A program made the position numbers and the translations under genes. Of a DNA stretch of 64,000 nt, positions 35,375 through 46,957 are shown in pieces. The notes beneath the pieces were generated by a model that was not told where the DNA came from, ran no database searches, and was given only the letters and a program-made list of their open reading frames with translations. Numbering within the stretch: position 1 is the first letter of the stretch; each line of letters opens with the position of its first letter. The stretch is taken from positions 2,294,001 through 2,358,000 of the forward strand of contig NZ_CP047187.1 of assembly GCF_030408615.1 (NCBI RefSeq). The letters run 5' to 3'. The stretch comes from Corynebacterium bovis DSM 20582 = CIP 54.80. GTDB lineage: Bacteria > Actinomycetota > Actinomycetes > Mycobacteriales > Mycobacteriaceae.

Positions 35375-36334
35375 TCACGTCATGTCCGCCGCCCCCGGTG
35401 CGCGGATGATCTCCGGGCCCAACCCCCGGAACGCCTGGTAGTGCTCGAACGGGACGCGCTCACCGACATCGAACGGCTCCTGCCCTTCGGTCCACACGGT
35501 CAACAACGTGCCGTCGGTCCCGTAGAACCCGTCGTCGAACGGACGGATCCCCAGCGGCGCCAGGATCCGGTTGACATCCCGGAAACTGAACCGCCGCCAC
35601 AACTCCTCCCGACGACGCCGATCCGCCACCGGGTCATCCTTCGTTTCATGCCCGCTCTGCAACTCCGGCAGCTCAGGGTCACCGAGCAACGCACCGACCA
35701 ACTCACTGCGCGCCCGCGTCACCTCACCTCGATCGTGGCCGAAGATGTAACTCGTGAAGTCACTGACCGACGCCAATTCACGCTCGTCCTCATGTGTCCG
35801 GTGCAGCGCGGAAACCTCCAGCCCGCACGCCCCCGACGTCGTGTACCTCCGCCGGTCCGGTTCCTCCGACTCGTACCGCGGCCACGCCACCACCCGCACA
35901 TGCGCCACCTCCGGGTCCCGCCCCTCCTCCTGAGCCCGCCGCCACAACGACTGCATCACCTCCCCGGACAAGCCATAGGTGAAGAACGCAAAACTCAGCC
36001 TGAGGGTCCACCTCGAGTTATGCCGGTCGGACGAGGAATGAAACACCGCATTCCACTCCGGCAACACCATCGGCACCACCAGCACCCGCGTGACCCGGTT
36101 CTGCGGCAGCAGCAACCCCGGAATATCCTCCCGCCGCGCCCGCACCTGCTCCCGGTGCACCCACAGCGGAAAACCCCAACCGTTGCCGTCCTCCGTCGGG
36201 TTGTCAGACTCGACGACCCGCGTGAACGCCCCGGCGATCTCATCGACCGACGCCCGCAGGAACGTCACCTCCCGGCTCACCGGTGACAACGACCCCCGGA
36301 ACTCCTCCGGCAACCCCGGCACCGACCGAAACAT
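35375..36334 (-). CDS. Putative immunity-type protein 2
   Basis: This 319-residue soluble protein was not recognised. It starts MFRSVPGLPEEFRGSLSPVSREVTFLRASVDEIAGAF and ends with NRILAPLGIRPFDDGFYGTDGTLLTVWTEGQEPF. The start ATG is 2 bases after the stop of the upstream gene, so translation is coupled. It shares with that gene a GI-x2-F-x3-FYG block and similar length, suggesting ancient duplication. Its DNA is clearly less GC-rich than the surroundings, a sign of transfer. An immunity role for the adjacent ALF toxin is inferred from position only. Confidence 0.7.
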   Translation of the reverse strand: MFRSVPGLPEEFRGSLSPVSREVTFLRASVDEIAGAFTRVVESDNPTEDGNGWGFPLWVHREQVRARREDIPGLLLPQNRVTRVLVVPMVLPEWNAVFHSSSDRHNSRWTLRLSFAFFTYGLSGEVMQSLWRRAQEEGRDPEVAHVRVVAWPRYESEEPDRRRYTTSGACGLEVSALHRTHEDERELASVSDFTSYIFGHDRGEVTRARSELVGALLGDPELPELQSGHETKDDPVADRRRREELWRRFSFRDVNRILAPLGIRPFDDGFYGTDGTLLTVWTEGQEPFDVGERVPFEHYQAFRGLGPEIIRAPGAADMT

Positions 36335-36336
36335 CC

Positions 36337-37191
36337 TCACCACCGCACACACCCCCTGCCGGGATCCTCCCGCCACCCCGGGAGAAACAGGTCCCGGTAC
36401 TGCTCCGCGTCAGCCACCCCGAACTCCTTGTCCGCCAGCGCACTCACCCCGAACGTCACCGCCGGGCCGCAGTAGAACTCCTTCGAGAACAGATCAATCC
36501 CGAACACCGCCGCCGCAGCGGCCAACTCCTCGTCACCGAACCGCGCCCGCAACGGACCCTTCTTCGACCGCAGCTTCTCCATCCCGGGAAACGCGTACTC
36601 CGGACCCTCCAACCAGTCCGTCACCGGCTGCAACCGCCACGACTGCGACAACTCGAGACCGATTTTCCGCCAGCCCCGATCGAAATTCTGGTACCGGATA
36701 AACGTCTCCGAATCCCAGAACTCGATCCGGCTGCGCCAATTGTGTTGCCACCCGGGGATACTCTCCGCGAGATACTCCCCATCCGGGTACCGGTTCACCA
36801 GCACGATCTCATAGTCCGGGACCACCTGCCGGGCCACCGTCGACTGCAGCCGCCCGTCGATTCTGTCGACATACTGGTAGCTCGCCCCGATCCACGCGAT
36901 CCACCGGGGATTCGCCGTCTGGATCAGGGTCCCGAACCCCGGGTACCGCGGGTCCTCTGCGAGCCGGAACTCCCGGACCCAGTCGTCACCGACCCGGTCC
37001 CGCCAGTGCTCCCGCACCGACCAGTCACTCGGAGCCCGCTCCTCATCGGCCGGCGACAGGGAAAGATACTCCGCCGCTTCACAGACGGTGTCGAAGTCCC
37101 CGTGAATGAACATCATCGAGTAGCTCAACGGAGCCACCTCATCGATAGGAGCACTGAAGTCCGATCTCCCGCGCGCCCGCCTCCCGGCCAT
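36337..37191 (-). CDS. Putative immunity-type protein 1
   Basis: This 284-residue soluble protein was not recognised. It is rich in aromatic residues (WSVREHWRDRVGDDWVREF, RWIAWIGASYQYV, GWRKIGLELSQSW) and ends FGIDLFSKEFYCGPAVTFG, comparable to the next gene. AGGAAGGAGG precedes the ATG at 37191. It begins 49 bases after the toxin gene stop, the usual place for a cognate immunity gene. DNA is lower in GC than neighbours. Confidence 0.7.
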   Translation of the reverse strand: MAGRRARGRSDFSAPIDEVAPLSYSMMFIHGDFDTVCEAAEYLSLSPADEERAPSDWSVREHWRDRVGDDWVREFRLAEDPRYPGFGTLIQTANPRWIAWIGASYQYVDRIDGRLQSTVARQVVPDYEIVLVNRYPDGEYLAESIPGWQHNWRSRIEFWDSETFIRYQNFDRGWRKIGLELSQSWRLQPVTDWLEGPEYAFPGMEKLRSKKGPLRARFGDEELAAAAAVFGIDLFSKEFYCGPAVTFGVSALADKEFGVADAEQYRDLFLPGWREDPGRGCVRW

Positions 37192-37240
37192 TCACCGCCT
37201 CCTTCCTCCACATGACACAGTATGACACTTATGCTTCACA

Positions 37241-40200
37241 TCAGTCTACCTTCTTCGATTGCTCGAGGGCAGCAAACGCCGGGGCGTTCTTGTCGAGCAC
37301 CTCCCGCAGCTCCTTGCTCAGCAGCGACCCGTCCTTCCCGCTCGTGAGCTCCACGAGGAACACCTTCGCGTTCGGGTCGGCGTCCAGGAGCTGCTCCGCG
37401 TGGCCGATGCCGCGGTTCGACGACTTCGTGTCGAATTCGATCTTGACGTTCACGTCGCCTTTTTCACTCGCCGTCGCCACATCCGGGCGCCCCCGGCTGC
37501 GCGCCACCCGCTCATAGACTTGATTAGCCAACTTCCTGACCATCGAGATATCCCGTTGATTCAGACGGGCAAAGGCGGCGCCATTGGACCTCGCGAACCG
37601 GATCTCCGCCGCCGCCATCACATTCTGGTACCGATCCTGAGCAATCTTCCGTTCCTGTTCGGCTGCATTGAGAAGACCGAGATCACGGGTGGGGCTGGCC
37701 GGGTCGATCCCCTGATTGAGCCGGTGCGGGGCCTTGATCTCGATGTCGTGCTTCGTGATCTTCGCCTTCAGCGATTCGACGATGCCCCCGATATCGTCCG
37801 GGAGCTTATGCCCCTCGGGGAACCGATCAATTGCTGCTTCACTGAGTTCCCGGGTCTTGTCCCACCGCTGGAAGACATTGAGCTCATCCGGCGTGAGCTC
37901 GTTGATGTTCACCCGGTAGTAGCTGGCCCGCTTCGGCTTCAGGTACGGCGCCGGACACGAGGCCGCGACCTGCCGTAGGACCCCCGCGCCCGCCGCCGCC
38001 CACCGGTACCCCGCGGTGAGCATCCGCGCCGGCCCGCTGAACCGAGCCGGGCGCATCGCGCAGGCCGGGGCGTCGAAGACCGCGTCCGCCTTCTTCACCC
38101 GGGCGGCCTTGCGGGTCTTCCACGCCGCCGCGACGTCGTCGACCTTGCTGATGATCCAGCGGATCGTGCTGAAGTTCCTCGCGACCTTGAACCCGACCTT
38201 GACGATCGGCCCCGCGAAGTTCAGGAGGGTGAGCAGACACCCGGAGAGCTCGCCCTTCGCGCAGTCGAGCAGGTCGTTCACGCCGATGATGTCGAGGAGC
38301 AGATCGAGGGCCTGCTGGCCGACCGTCTCCTTGAGGACGTCGAGGAAGCTCGCCGGCGCCGGGTCCTCCCCCTGGGCGACGAGGTTGTCCTGGATCTCGG
38401 CCTGCTCACGTTCCTGCAGCTCGACCGCACTCGCGTAGGCCTCGGCGGCCGCATCGGACGCCCGCTGCGCATCCTCGCCCGCCGCCACAGCGGAGGCCCG
38501 GGCGTCCCGCGCCGAGGCCGCCGCCTCGGCGGCCGCGGCGGACGCGTCGGTGGCGAAGGACGTCGCCCGCGCGGCGTTCGTCGTCGCCTGCTCCGCGTCC
38601 TGCTGCGCGGCGCGGGCCGCCTGCCAGGCCCGGGTCTGCTGGGCCTCCGCGAAGCGCAGCGACTGCTCCGCCCGGCCGACGCTCTCCCGCGCGGCCTGCG
38701 CCGCCGCCTGCGCCTGGCCCGACCAGCCGCGCGCCTCGGCCGCGAACTCCGCCGCCCGGGCCGCCGACCCGACCGCCCGGTAGTGCGCCGCCCGCGCATC
38801 CGCCGCCATCGCCGACGCGGAGTCGGCCACCCGGCGGCCGGACTGGAGCATCCCCGCGATCTGGGCGTCGTGGGCCGCACGCTGGTCGTCGAGCCCCTGC
38901 CGGACGTACTGCCCGACCACGATGAAGTCGTTGAGCATCGCCCGGTCACCGACGACCGCCGCCTGGGCGGCCGCCTTCACCTCCGGGCCGCCGCTGTCGG
39001 CGAGTGCGTACGCCTCCCGGATCTGATCCACCTGACGTGCCCGTTCGAACCCGCCCCCGGTGACGAAGCCCTCGAGGGCCGGGGCCGTGTTCGTCCGCAG
39101 CGCGTCGTCCGCGGCCCGGGTGACCGCGGGACCCGCGCCCTCGCGCAGCGCCCACGCCCTCGCCCTGAGGCCGGGGAGACGGAGCTCGGGGACGGTCGTC
39201 GCCAGGAACTCCGCCACCTCGTCCGGCCCCGCGTCGGCCATCCGGTCGGCCGCCGCGCGGACCGCGTCGTCCGGGTCCGTCGCCCAGAGGTTCCGGACCC
39301 GGGTGGCGTTGTCCGCCGCCACGGCCTCCGGGTACGAGACGCGGACGAACCCCCGGAGGTCGTCCGCCGTCCCACCCTCGAGAGCGACCCGGGCGGCCCC
39401 GGCGACCGCCGGCCCGCCGACCTGCGCCGCGGCGACGACCGCGCCGCGGACCTCCGCGGAACCCGGGTCAGCGGTCGCACCGGCACCGTCGAGGACCGCC
39501 ATCCGCGCCGCGAGGTCGTCCCGCCGCCGGGCCGTCTCCTCCGCCGCGGCGTCCCGGGCGTCCTGCGCCGCCCGCGCCGCGAGAGCCCGGTCCCGCAGGA
39601 ACGCCCCCTCGGCGTCGAGGCGGTCCCGGGCGACCGCGCCCGCGACCTCACCCACCCGTTCGGCGAGGTCGATGTTCTTCCGCGACGCCTCCGCCGCGGC
39701 CGCGGCGTCGTCGGCGTGGCGGCCCGCCATGCGCGCCGCGTAGTCGGCGTTGCCCGCCTCGCGCACCGCCGCGTCCGCGGCGTCGGCCGAGCGGGAGGCG
39801 TGCTCGGCGGCCTCCGTCGCCGCCCGCCGGACCTCGTCGACCAGCGACCGGATCCGGCCGACGATCCTGTCGACCTCCCCGGCCGCCGCCCGCGCCCGAC
39901 CGGCCGCCGCCCGGGCCCGCGCGGCCCCGGCCCGTGCCTCCGCCGCCGCGCCCTCACTGACGCCGGCGGCCTGGGCCGCCTCCCCGGCGGCGGCCGCCGC
40001 GGCGTCCGCGTTCGCCGCGGCCGACCCGGCCGCCCGGGCCGCGTTGTCCGCGTGCCCCGCCGAGGTCGCCGCGAAGTCGAACGCCGCCGCCGAGTCCCGC
40101 GCCGCCTTCGCCGCGTCCCGGGCCTGCTCCGCCGCGATCCGGGCGTCCCGGGCGACGGACGCGTCCCGGGCGGCCGCCGACGCCCGCGCCGACGCCGCAC

Positions 40201-40930
40201 CCGCGGCCGCGCGGGCACGGGCGGCGGCCGAGGCGGCCCGCGACATGGCATCGGCCGTCTGCTGGAGGGCCCGTCGGGCATCCTGCGCCGCGGCGACCGC
40301 CTGATCCGCCACCTCGGCGGACCGGTTCGCGAGCGTCCCCGCGGCGTTGGCGGCGTTCTCCGCGCGGACCTGCGCGTCACCGGCCTGCCGGGCCTCGTCC
40401 CGGGCGCGGTCCGTGGCCTCCCGCGCGTTCTCCGCCGCCCGGGCCGCGCGGTCCGCCTGCTGCAGGGCCAGGCTCGTGGCCTCGTTCGCCCGGGCCGCCT
40501 CGTCGACGGCCATCGTGACGAGGTCGCTGACCTGCATCCGTTCGGCGTCCTGGGCGGCGGCGACGAACTGCCCGTAGCGCAGGAAGCTCTCGATCGCCTC
40601 GTCGGTCCCGATGCGGACCGCCTGCTGCGCGTTCGCCGCGACGGTGGGCAGCGGCGACTCCGTGAGCTCCTAGACTTCCCGACGCTGATCCGCGCGCTGC
40701 GCCCGGTCGAGCCCCTCCGCCGCGAACTGTGCGAGAGCGTCGGGTTCCGGCGACCGGAGGACCGCGTCCGCGGCGCGTTTGACGCTGCTCCCGTCCGGGG
40801 AGCCGGCGGCCTCCCACGCGGTCGCGCGGTCGTCGTCGGCCTGGGCCCGCTTCCACCCGTCCCCGAGGAAGTCCCCGATCTGCTCGATGGACCCGTCCGC
40901 GATGAGCCGCCCGGCCTCCCGGGCCCCGCC
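37241..40930 (-). pseudogene. ALF-repeat polymorphic toxin, 5'-truncated and interrupted by an in-frame TAG
   Basis: The intact part (from the ATG at 40537) codes 1098 residues. A very long Ala-rich coiled-coil (about 1-330) is followed by ALF-type repeats (for example PDEVAEFLATTVPELRLPGLRARAWALREG), a second Ala-rich helix and a hydrophobic segment (DVLKETVGQQALDLLLDIIGVNDLL to GFKVARNF). The C-terminal domain has GRPDVATASEKGDVNVKIEFDTKSS, which could be a PD-(D/E)xK nuclease core. The reading frame continues upstream of 40537 with ALF sequence (VRIGTDEAIESFLRYGQF), hits TAG at 40672-40670, then continues in the same frame (EAGRLIADGSIEQIGDFLGDGW) to another TAG at 40933. No start codon or signal peptide lies before the first fragment. 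Confidence 0.8.
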
Positions 40931-41337
40931 CTACCCCTCACGTCCCGCCGCTCACCCGGCCGTCGGCACCCGACCCCACCCCTCCCACGGCTGCGCCCGC
41001 ACCCTCCCGCGACCCCCGCACCTCACCCCGCCTGCCCCCCCCGCACCCACACCCGTCCACACCCGGCCTCACCGACCCCGCCGCACCCCACCTCCGTCCG
41101 GGGCCCGCGCCGGGGGTAGCGTCGAACAGGACGGCCACCGACCGCCGCACCATGACGCAGGTGGACAGACCCCGGGTACCACCCCCCGGACGACGGGTGC
41201 CGAGGCACCCGCGCCGGGGGGCCGGAAGACACAGAAATATAAGTACCCCCGGCCACCGCCCGGGCGTGCCCGCCCGTGACCACCTTCGTTATAGTGACCC
41301 AAGACACATACTCCCTTTTTTCTGAGCGAGGACCACT
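40931..41337. other. Intergenic region with fadA promoter
   Basis: The sequence 40940-41100 is C-rich and featureless. From 41230 it becomes AT-richer (ACAGAAATATAAGTACC). TATAGT at 41290-41295 is a good -10 with no clear -35, and CATACT at 41307-41312 is an alternative. AGGAC lies 4 bases before the fadA ATG. Confidence 0.5.
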
Positions 41338-42573
<1,236 letters not shown>

Positions 42574-42625
42574 CACGCCCCGTCACCAGACACCCCCACC
42601 CGTCACCTCCGAAGGAGACAACACC

Positions 42626-44896
42626 ATGAGCGACAACATGATCACCTGGGATCTGGGCAGCGACGGCGTGCTCACCCTCACCATGGACGACCCGAACCAG
42701 CCCGTGAACACCATGAACGCGCTGTTCGCCCCGTCCCTCCACGAGACCGTGGACCGCCTCGCCGCCGCCGTCGAGGCCGGCGAGGTCACCGGGGTCATCC
42801 TCACCTCCGCGAAGAAGACGTTCTTCGCCGGCGGCGACCTCAAGGACATGATCACCGCCGGCCCGGACGACGCCCAGGCCATCGCCGAGAACACCGACGC
42901 CATGAAGGCGGACCTCCGCCGCCTCGAGACCATCGGCGTGCCCGTCGTCGCCGCGCTCAACGGCGCGGCCCTCGGCGGCGGCCTCGAGATCGCCCTCGCC
43001 TGCCACCACCGCATCGCCACCGACGCCAAGGGCGCGAAGTTCGGCCTCCCCGAGGTCACCCTCGGCCTGCTCCCCGGCGGCGGCGGCGTCACCCGCGTCA
43101 CCCGCCTCCTCGGCCTCCAGGCCGCCCTCACCAAGGTCCTCACGACCGGCCGCCAGTTCTCCGCCGAGGGCGCCCTCAAGCAGGGACTTGTCGACGAGGT
43201 CGTCCCCGCGGACCAGCTCCTCGACGCCGCCCGCGCCTGGCTCGCCACCGACCCCGAGCCGGTCCAGCCGTGGGACCGCAAGGACTACCGCGTACCCGGC
43301 GGCACCCCGACCACCCCGAAGCTCGCGGCGATGCTGCCGTCGTTCCCCGCGAACGTCACCAAGCAGATCAAGGGCGCGCCGATGCCCGCCCCGAAGGCGA
43401 TCCTCTCCGCCGCCGTCGAGGGCCTGGCCCTCAAGCGCATCGAGGACGCCACCGCCGTGGAGACCCGCTACTTCGTCGACCTCGTCACCGGCCCGACGGC
43501 GAAGAACATGATCAACGCGTTCTTCTTCGACATCCAGCACTGCACCGGCTGCGGCTCCCGCCCGACCGCCGAGGACGGCACCCCCTTCGAGCGGACGACG
43601 TTCCGCACCGTCGGCGTCGTCGGCGCCGGGATGATGGGCGCGGGCATCGCCTACGCCTGCGCCCGCGCGGGGATGGACGTCGTCCTCAAGGACATCTCCA
43701 CCGAGGCGGCGGAGAAGGGCAAGAACTACTCCGAGAAGCTCGAGGAGAAGGCCCTCGCCCGCGGCAGGACCACCGAGGAGAAGTCGAAGGCCCTCCTCGA
43801 CCGCATCACCCCGACCGTGGACTACGCCGACCTCGCGGACGTCGACCTCATCATCGAGGCCGTCTTCGAGAACACCGAGCTCAAGCACAAGGTCTTCGCC
43901 GAGATCCAGGCCGCCGTGCCGGACACCACCGTCCTCGGCTCGAACACCTCCACCCTGCCGATCACCGGCCTCGCCGAGGGCGTCGACCGGCCGGAGGACT
44001 TCATCGGCCTGCACTTCTTCTCCCCCGTCGACAAGATGCCCCTCATCGAGATCATCTCCGGCGAGAAGACCGCCCCGGCGACCCTCGCGAAGGCCCTCGA
44101 CTTCGCCAAGCAGATCCGCAAGACCCCCATCGTCGTCAACGACTCGCGCGGCTTCTACACCTCCCGCGTCATCAGCCTGTTCCTCGACGAGTCCCTGCGG
44201 ATGCTCAGCGAGGGCATCGACCCGGCGGTCATCGAGGCCGCGGGCCGCCAGGCCGGCTACCCCGCCCCGCCGCTGCAGCTCGTCGACGAGCTCAACCTCA
44301 AGCTCGTCCGCAAGATCAACGCGGAGAACACCGCCGCCGCCGAGGCCGCGGGCGCGTCCGTCAACGACGGCGGCGTCACGGCGATCGTCGACAGGATGCT
44401 CGACGAGTACGACCGGCCCGGCAAGCTCGAGGGCCGCGGGTTCTACGAGTACGACGAGGACGGCCACCGCGCCGGACTGTGGCGCGGCCTGTGGGACGAG
44501 CTCGGCGCCGGCACCGTCACCGTCCCCGACGGGGAGACGACCGTCGCCGGCTCCGGGCTCGACACCGCCCACGGCGACGGCCCGCTGCTCATCGACCTCA
44601 TCGAGCGGATGCTGTTCATCGAGGCGCTGGAGACGCAGAAGTGCGTCGACGAAGGCGTGGTCGTCGAGGACGCCGACGCGAACATCGGGTCCATCATGGG
44701 CATCGGCTACCCCGCCTGGACCGGCGGCACGCGCCAGTACATCAGCAACTACGTGCGGCCCGCCGCCGCGCCGCTGCCCGAGGGGGCCGGCGCGGACTAC
44801 CCGACGACCGGTCGCGAGGGCTTCGTCGCCCGCGCCCGGGAGCTGGCGGAGCGCTACGGCGACCGCTTCGCGCCGATGAGCTCGCTCACGGCGTAG
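42626..44896 (+). CDS. fadB: Bifunctional enoyl-CoA hydratase / 3-hydroxyacyl-CoA dehydrogenase
   Basis: This 756-residue protein carries out the middle two steps of beta-oxidation. The N-terminal crotonase domain (about 1-300) has FFAGGDLKDMI and AALNGAALGGGLEIALACHHRIAT. The dehydrogenase part (about 330-620) has the Rossmann motif VGVVGAGMMGAGIAYACARAG and GLHFFSPVDKMPLIEII. The C-terminal HAD repeat follows (NIGSIMGIGYPAWTGGTRQYI). GAAGGAGA precedes the ATG. It forms the trifunctional complex with the FadA product. Confidence 0.96.
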   Translation: MSDNMITWDLGSDGVLTLTMDDPNQPVNTMNALFAPSLHETVDRLAAAVEAGEVTGVILTSAKKTFFAGGDLKDMITAGPDDAQAIAENTDAMKADLRRLETIGVPVVAALNGAALGGGLEIALACHHRIATDAKGAKFGLPEVTLGLLPGGGGVTRVTRLLGLQAALTKVLTTGRQFSAEGALKQGLVDEVVPADQLLDAARAWLATDPEPVQPWDRKDYRVPGGTPTTPKLAAMLPSFPANVTKQIKGAPMPAPKAILSAAVEGLALKRIEDATAVETRYFVDLVTGPTAKNMINAFFFDIQHCTGCGSRPTAEDGTPFERTTFRTVGVVGAGMMGAGIAYACARAGMDVVLKDISTEAAEKGKNYSEKLEEKALARGRTTEEKSKALLDRITPTVDYADLADVDLIIEAVFENTELKHKVFAEIQAAVPDTTVLGSNTSTLPITGLAEGVDRPEDFIGLHFFSPVDKMPLIEIISGEKTAPATLAKALDFAKQIRKTPIVVNDSRGFYTSRVISLFLDESLRMLSEGIDPAVIEAAGRQAGYPAPPLQLVDELNLKLVRKINAENTAAAEAAGASVNDGGVTAIVDRMLDEYDRPGKLEGRGFYEYDEDGHRAGLWRGLWDELGAGTVTVPDGETTVAGSGLDTAHGDGPLLIDLIERMLFIEALETQKCVDEGVVVEDADANIGSIMGIGYPAWTGGTRQYISNYVRPAAAPLPEGAGADYPTTGREGFVARARELAERYGDRFAPMSSLTA

Positions 44897-44904
44897 CGGC
44901 GCGC

Positions 44905-45032
44905 GGGGGGGGGGCGCGGCTCTCGGGGGGGCGCAGCACGGGGGGCGCTGGGCGGCGCGGCGCACGTCAGCAACTGGCAGCCCCGGGTCAAAAAACGCCC
45001 GAAAAATGACCCGCCACTGCCAGTAGCCCACA
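44905..45032. repeat. G-rich tract followed by dispersed hairpin repeat, copy B
   Basis: Just after the fadB stop there are G-runs of 10, 7 and 6 (44905-44945), a possible G-quadruplex. From 44969, AGCAACTGGCAG opens a second copy of the element at 22096: outer arms CTGGCAG/CTGCCAG and inner arms GGGTCA/TGACCC, followed by TAGCCCACA. The loop differs from copy A while pairing is kept. It probably terminates the fad transcript. Confidence 0.8.
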
Positions 45033-45218
45033 CAGCCGGCGACCAGCACGCCGCCATCGAGTTCAGAGCGGTTTCGTACGCAGCCGTGCGCCGGCTGATG
45101 CCGGCCGCCGCCGCACCGTGACGTAGAGTGACCGGGTCAATTCCCCCACGTCCGCTCCCCGGTCACCGGCGCAGGGGCGCCCCCGGCACCCGACCGGCGC
45201 CGCGACACGAAAGGCCCC
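45033..45218 (+). promoter_or_regulatory. dedA upstream region
   Basis: TAGAGT at 45124-45129 is a likely -10, about 90 bases before the ATG. The -35 is not clear. CGAAAGG lies 5 bases before the ATG. The rest is GC-rich without obvious features. Confidence 0.35.
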
Positions 45219-45893
45219 ATGCTCTCCTCACTCGTCGACTCCGTCGTCTCCCTCGTGGACACCTTCGGGGGCCCGGGCGTCGGCCTGGCGATCCTCGCCG
45301 AGACCGTCCTCCCGTTCATCCCCAGCGAGGTCATCCTCCCGCTCGCGGGGTTCACGTCCACGCAGGGGCAGATGAGCGCGTGGAGTGCGTTCATCTGGGC
45401 GACGGTCGCGTCGACGGTCATGGGGTACATCCTGTACTGGGTCGGCGCGGCGATCGGCGCGGTGCGGCTGCGCCGGTGGGCGGACCGGATGTGGCTGACG
45501 GAGGCGGCCGACGTGGACCGGGCGTTGCGCTGGTTCGACCGTTTCGGGTCCGCGTCGGTGCTCATCTGCCGGATGCTGCCGGGCCTGCGGGTGCTCATCT
45601 CCGTGCCGGCGGGGGTGCACCGGATGCCGCTGGTGCGGTTCGGTGTGCTCACGACGGTCGGGAGCATCGTGTGGAACGCGGCGTTGATCTGGCTGGGGAT
45701 CGCGCTCGGTGAGAACTGGCACCGGGTGTCGGACACCATCGAGAAGTACTCGGTGTGGTTCTACCTCGCCTGCGCGGTGGCGGTGGTCGCGGTGCTCGTC
45801 GTGCTCGTGCGCCGGGCGGTGCGTCGCCGCGCCCGGCCGGTTGCGGGGACCGTCCCGGGGGACGACGCCGCCTCCCCCCGCGACGACGCCTGA
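45219..45893 (+). CDS. DedA-family membrane protein
   Basis: This 224-residue polytopic protein has the DedA pattern. An acidic re-entrant region (VLPFIPSEVILPLAGF) is followed by YWVGAAIGAVRLRRW and the conserved RFGSASVLICRMLPGLRVLISVPAGVHRMPLVRFG. Family members flip or scramble phospholipids or carrier lipids and affect envelope homeostasis. The tail is Arg/Asp-rich. It stands alone between two terminator-like regions. Confidence 0.92.
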   Translation: MLSSLVDSVVSLVDTFGGPGVGLAILAETVLPFIPSEVILPLAGFTSTQGQMSAWSAFIWATVASTVMGYILYWVGAAIGAVRLRRWADRMWLTEAADVDRALRWFDRFGSASVLICRMLPGLRVLISVPAGVHRMPLVRFGVLTTVGSIVWNAALIWLGIALGENWHRVSDTIEKYSVWFYLACAVAVVAVLVVLVRRAVRRRARPVAGTVPGDDAASPRDDA

Positions 45894-45929
45894 CCGGTCC
45901 CCCACGCCCCCGCGGCGGGGCGGTGCCCC

Positions 45930-45970
45930 GGCCCCGGCCCCCCGTGTTCTCCGGGGGCCGGGGCCTTGTT
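45930..45970. terminator. Terminator between dedA and hchA (convergent)
   Basis: GGCCCCGGCCCCC (45930-45942) pairs perfectly with GGGGGCCGGGGCC (45953-45965) and is followed by TTGTT, giving a strong rightward terminator. Immediately after it a 20-base unit starting GTCCGGGG is present twice (45971 and 45998). Confidence 0.88.
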
Positions 45971-46008
45971 GTCCGGGGTGCTCAGACCCCGCTGCATGTC
46001 CGGGGCGC

Positions 46009-46872
46009 TCAGGCCCCGGCGGTCTCCAGGAGCGCCTCGACGGCGAGCTTCCCGAGCGCGTTCGACGCCAGCGGGCTGTCCCCGGTGACGAGGTTCCGGT
46101 CCCGGTGGACCGTCCCGGCCATGTCGTCGTTGACGATCGTCAGCCCCTGCTTCTCCAGCTCCTCGGCGACGTACCACCGCATGTGCCCGGGGAGGTAGCC
46201 GATCTCGACGTTCGCCCCACGGTCGAGCGCGTCCGGGAAGACGCACACGCTGTAGCCGTCGAACCGGGACGCCCGGCCCCGCCCGGAGGCGAGGAGCGCG
46301 GCGGGACCGTGGCACAGGGTGACGACGACGCGCTCCCGGTCCTGCGCCCAGTCGAGGACGTCCTGGACGAGCGGGCTGTCCGGGAGGCCGAGCACCGCGC
46401 CGTGCCCGCCGGGGATGAACACGGCGAGGTAGTCGGAGTCCTCGCCGAGCTCGTTGTCGACGACGTCCGCCAGCGACTTCGGCTCGCGGAACGACTCACG
46501 GAGCTGCCGGTACGTGTCGGAGACGGTCTCGTCCTCCGCCGGGAAGGCCCAGTGCTCGAACTTCGCGGGGGCGCCGGTCAGCGTCGCCACCTCGACACCG
46601 AACCCGGTGTCCATGAGGTGCCGGAGCGGGACGAGGGTCTCGACCGGGTGGTTGCCCGTGGAGAAGAACGCCCCCTCCTCGGTGTGGAGGTAGCGCTCCT
46701 CCGTCGCGATGACGAGGACCTTCCAGCGGCCACCGGTGTAGGCGCCCGGGTGCTCGGCGCCGTCGAAGTCGGTCCGCGGCGGGACGTACTGGCTGAGCGA
46801 GTACGGGGAGGGGAAGAAGGCCTCGTCCTCCGCGCGGTCGGGGGTGGGGGTGCGGTCCTGGGTGTCGGTCAT
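46009..46872 (-). CDS. hchA: Hsp31-type protein deglycase/glyoxalase III
   Basis: This 287-residue protein has HchA hallmarks: [20 protein letters not shown], the long insert [30 protein letters not shown], the nucleophile elbow [11 protein letters not shown] with catalytic Cys, and the end [21 protein letters not shown]. Length agrees with E. coli Hsp31 (283). It removes methylglyoxal or glycation adducts. GAGGAG precedes the ATG at 46872; the frame upstream is non-coding. Confidence 0.94.
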   Translation of the reverse strand: MTDTQDRTPTPDRAEDEAFFPSPYSLSQYVPPRTDFDGAEHPGAYTGGRWKVLVIATEERYLHTEEGAFFSTGNHPVETLVPLRHLMDTGFGVEVATLTGAPAKFEHWAFPAEDETVSDTYRQLRESFREPKSLADVVDNELGEDSDYLAVFIPGGHGAVLGLPDSPLVQDVLDWAQDRERVVVTLCHGPAALLASGRGRASRFDGYSVCVFPDALDRGANVEIGYLPGHMRWYVAEELEKQGLTIVNDDMAGTVHRDRNLVTGDSPLASNALGKLAVEALLETAGA

Positions 46873-46924
46873 GTCGGCTCCTCGGTCTCGGGTTCGGTGG
46901 TATGCAGCCGTCCACCCTACCTGT

Positions 46925-46942
46925 GGCACAGTCGGCTGTGCC
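46925..46942 (-). terminator. Hairpin after acetolactate decarboxylase gene
   Basis: GGCACAG-TCGG-CTGTGCC forms a perfect 7-bp stem with a 4-base loop, 15 bases beyond the stop on the minus strand. It separates this gene from hchA. Confidence 0.6.
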
Positions 46943-46957
46943 GTGACCGGAAGAAAC

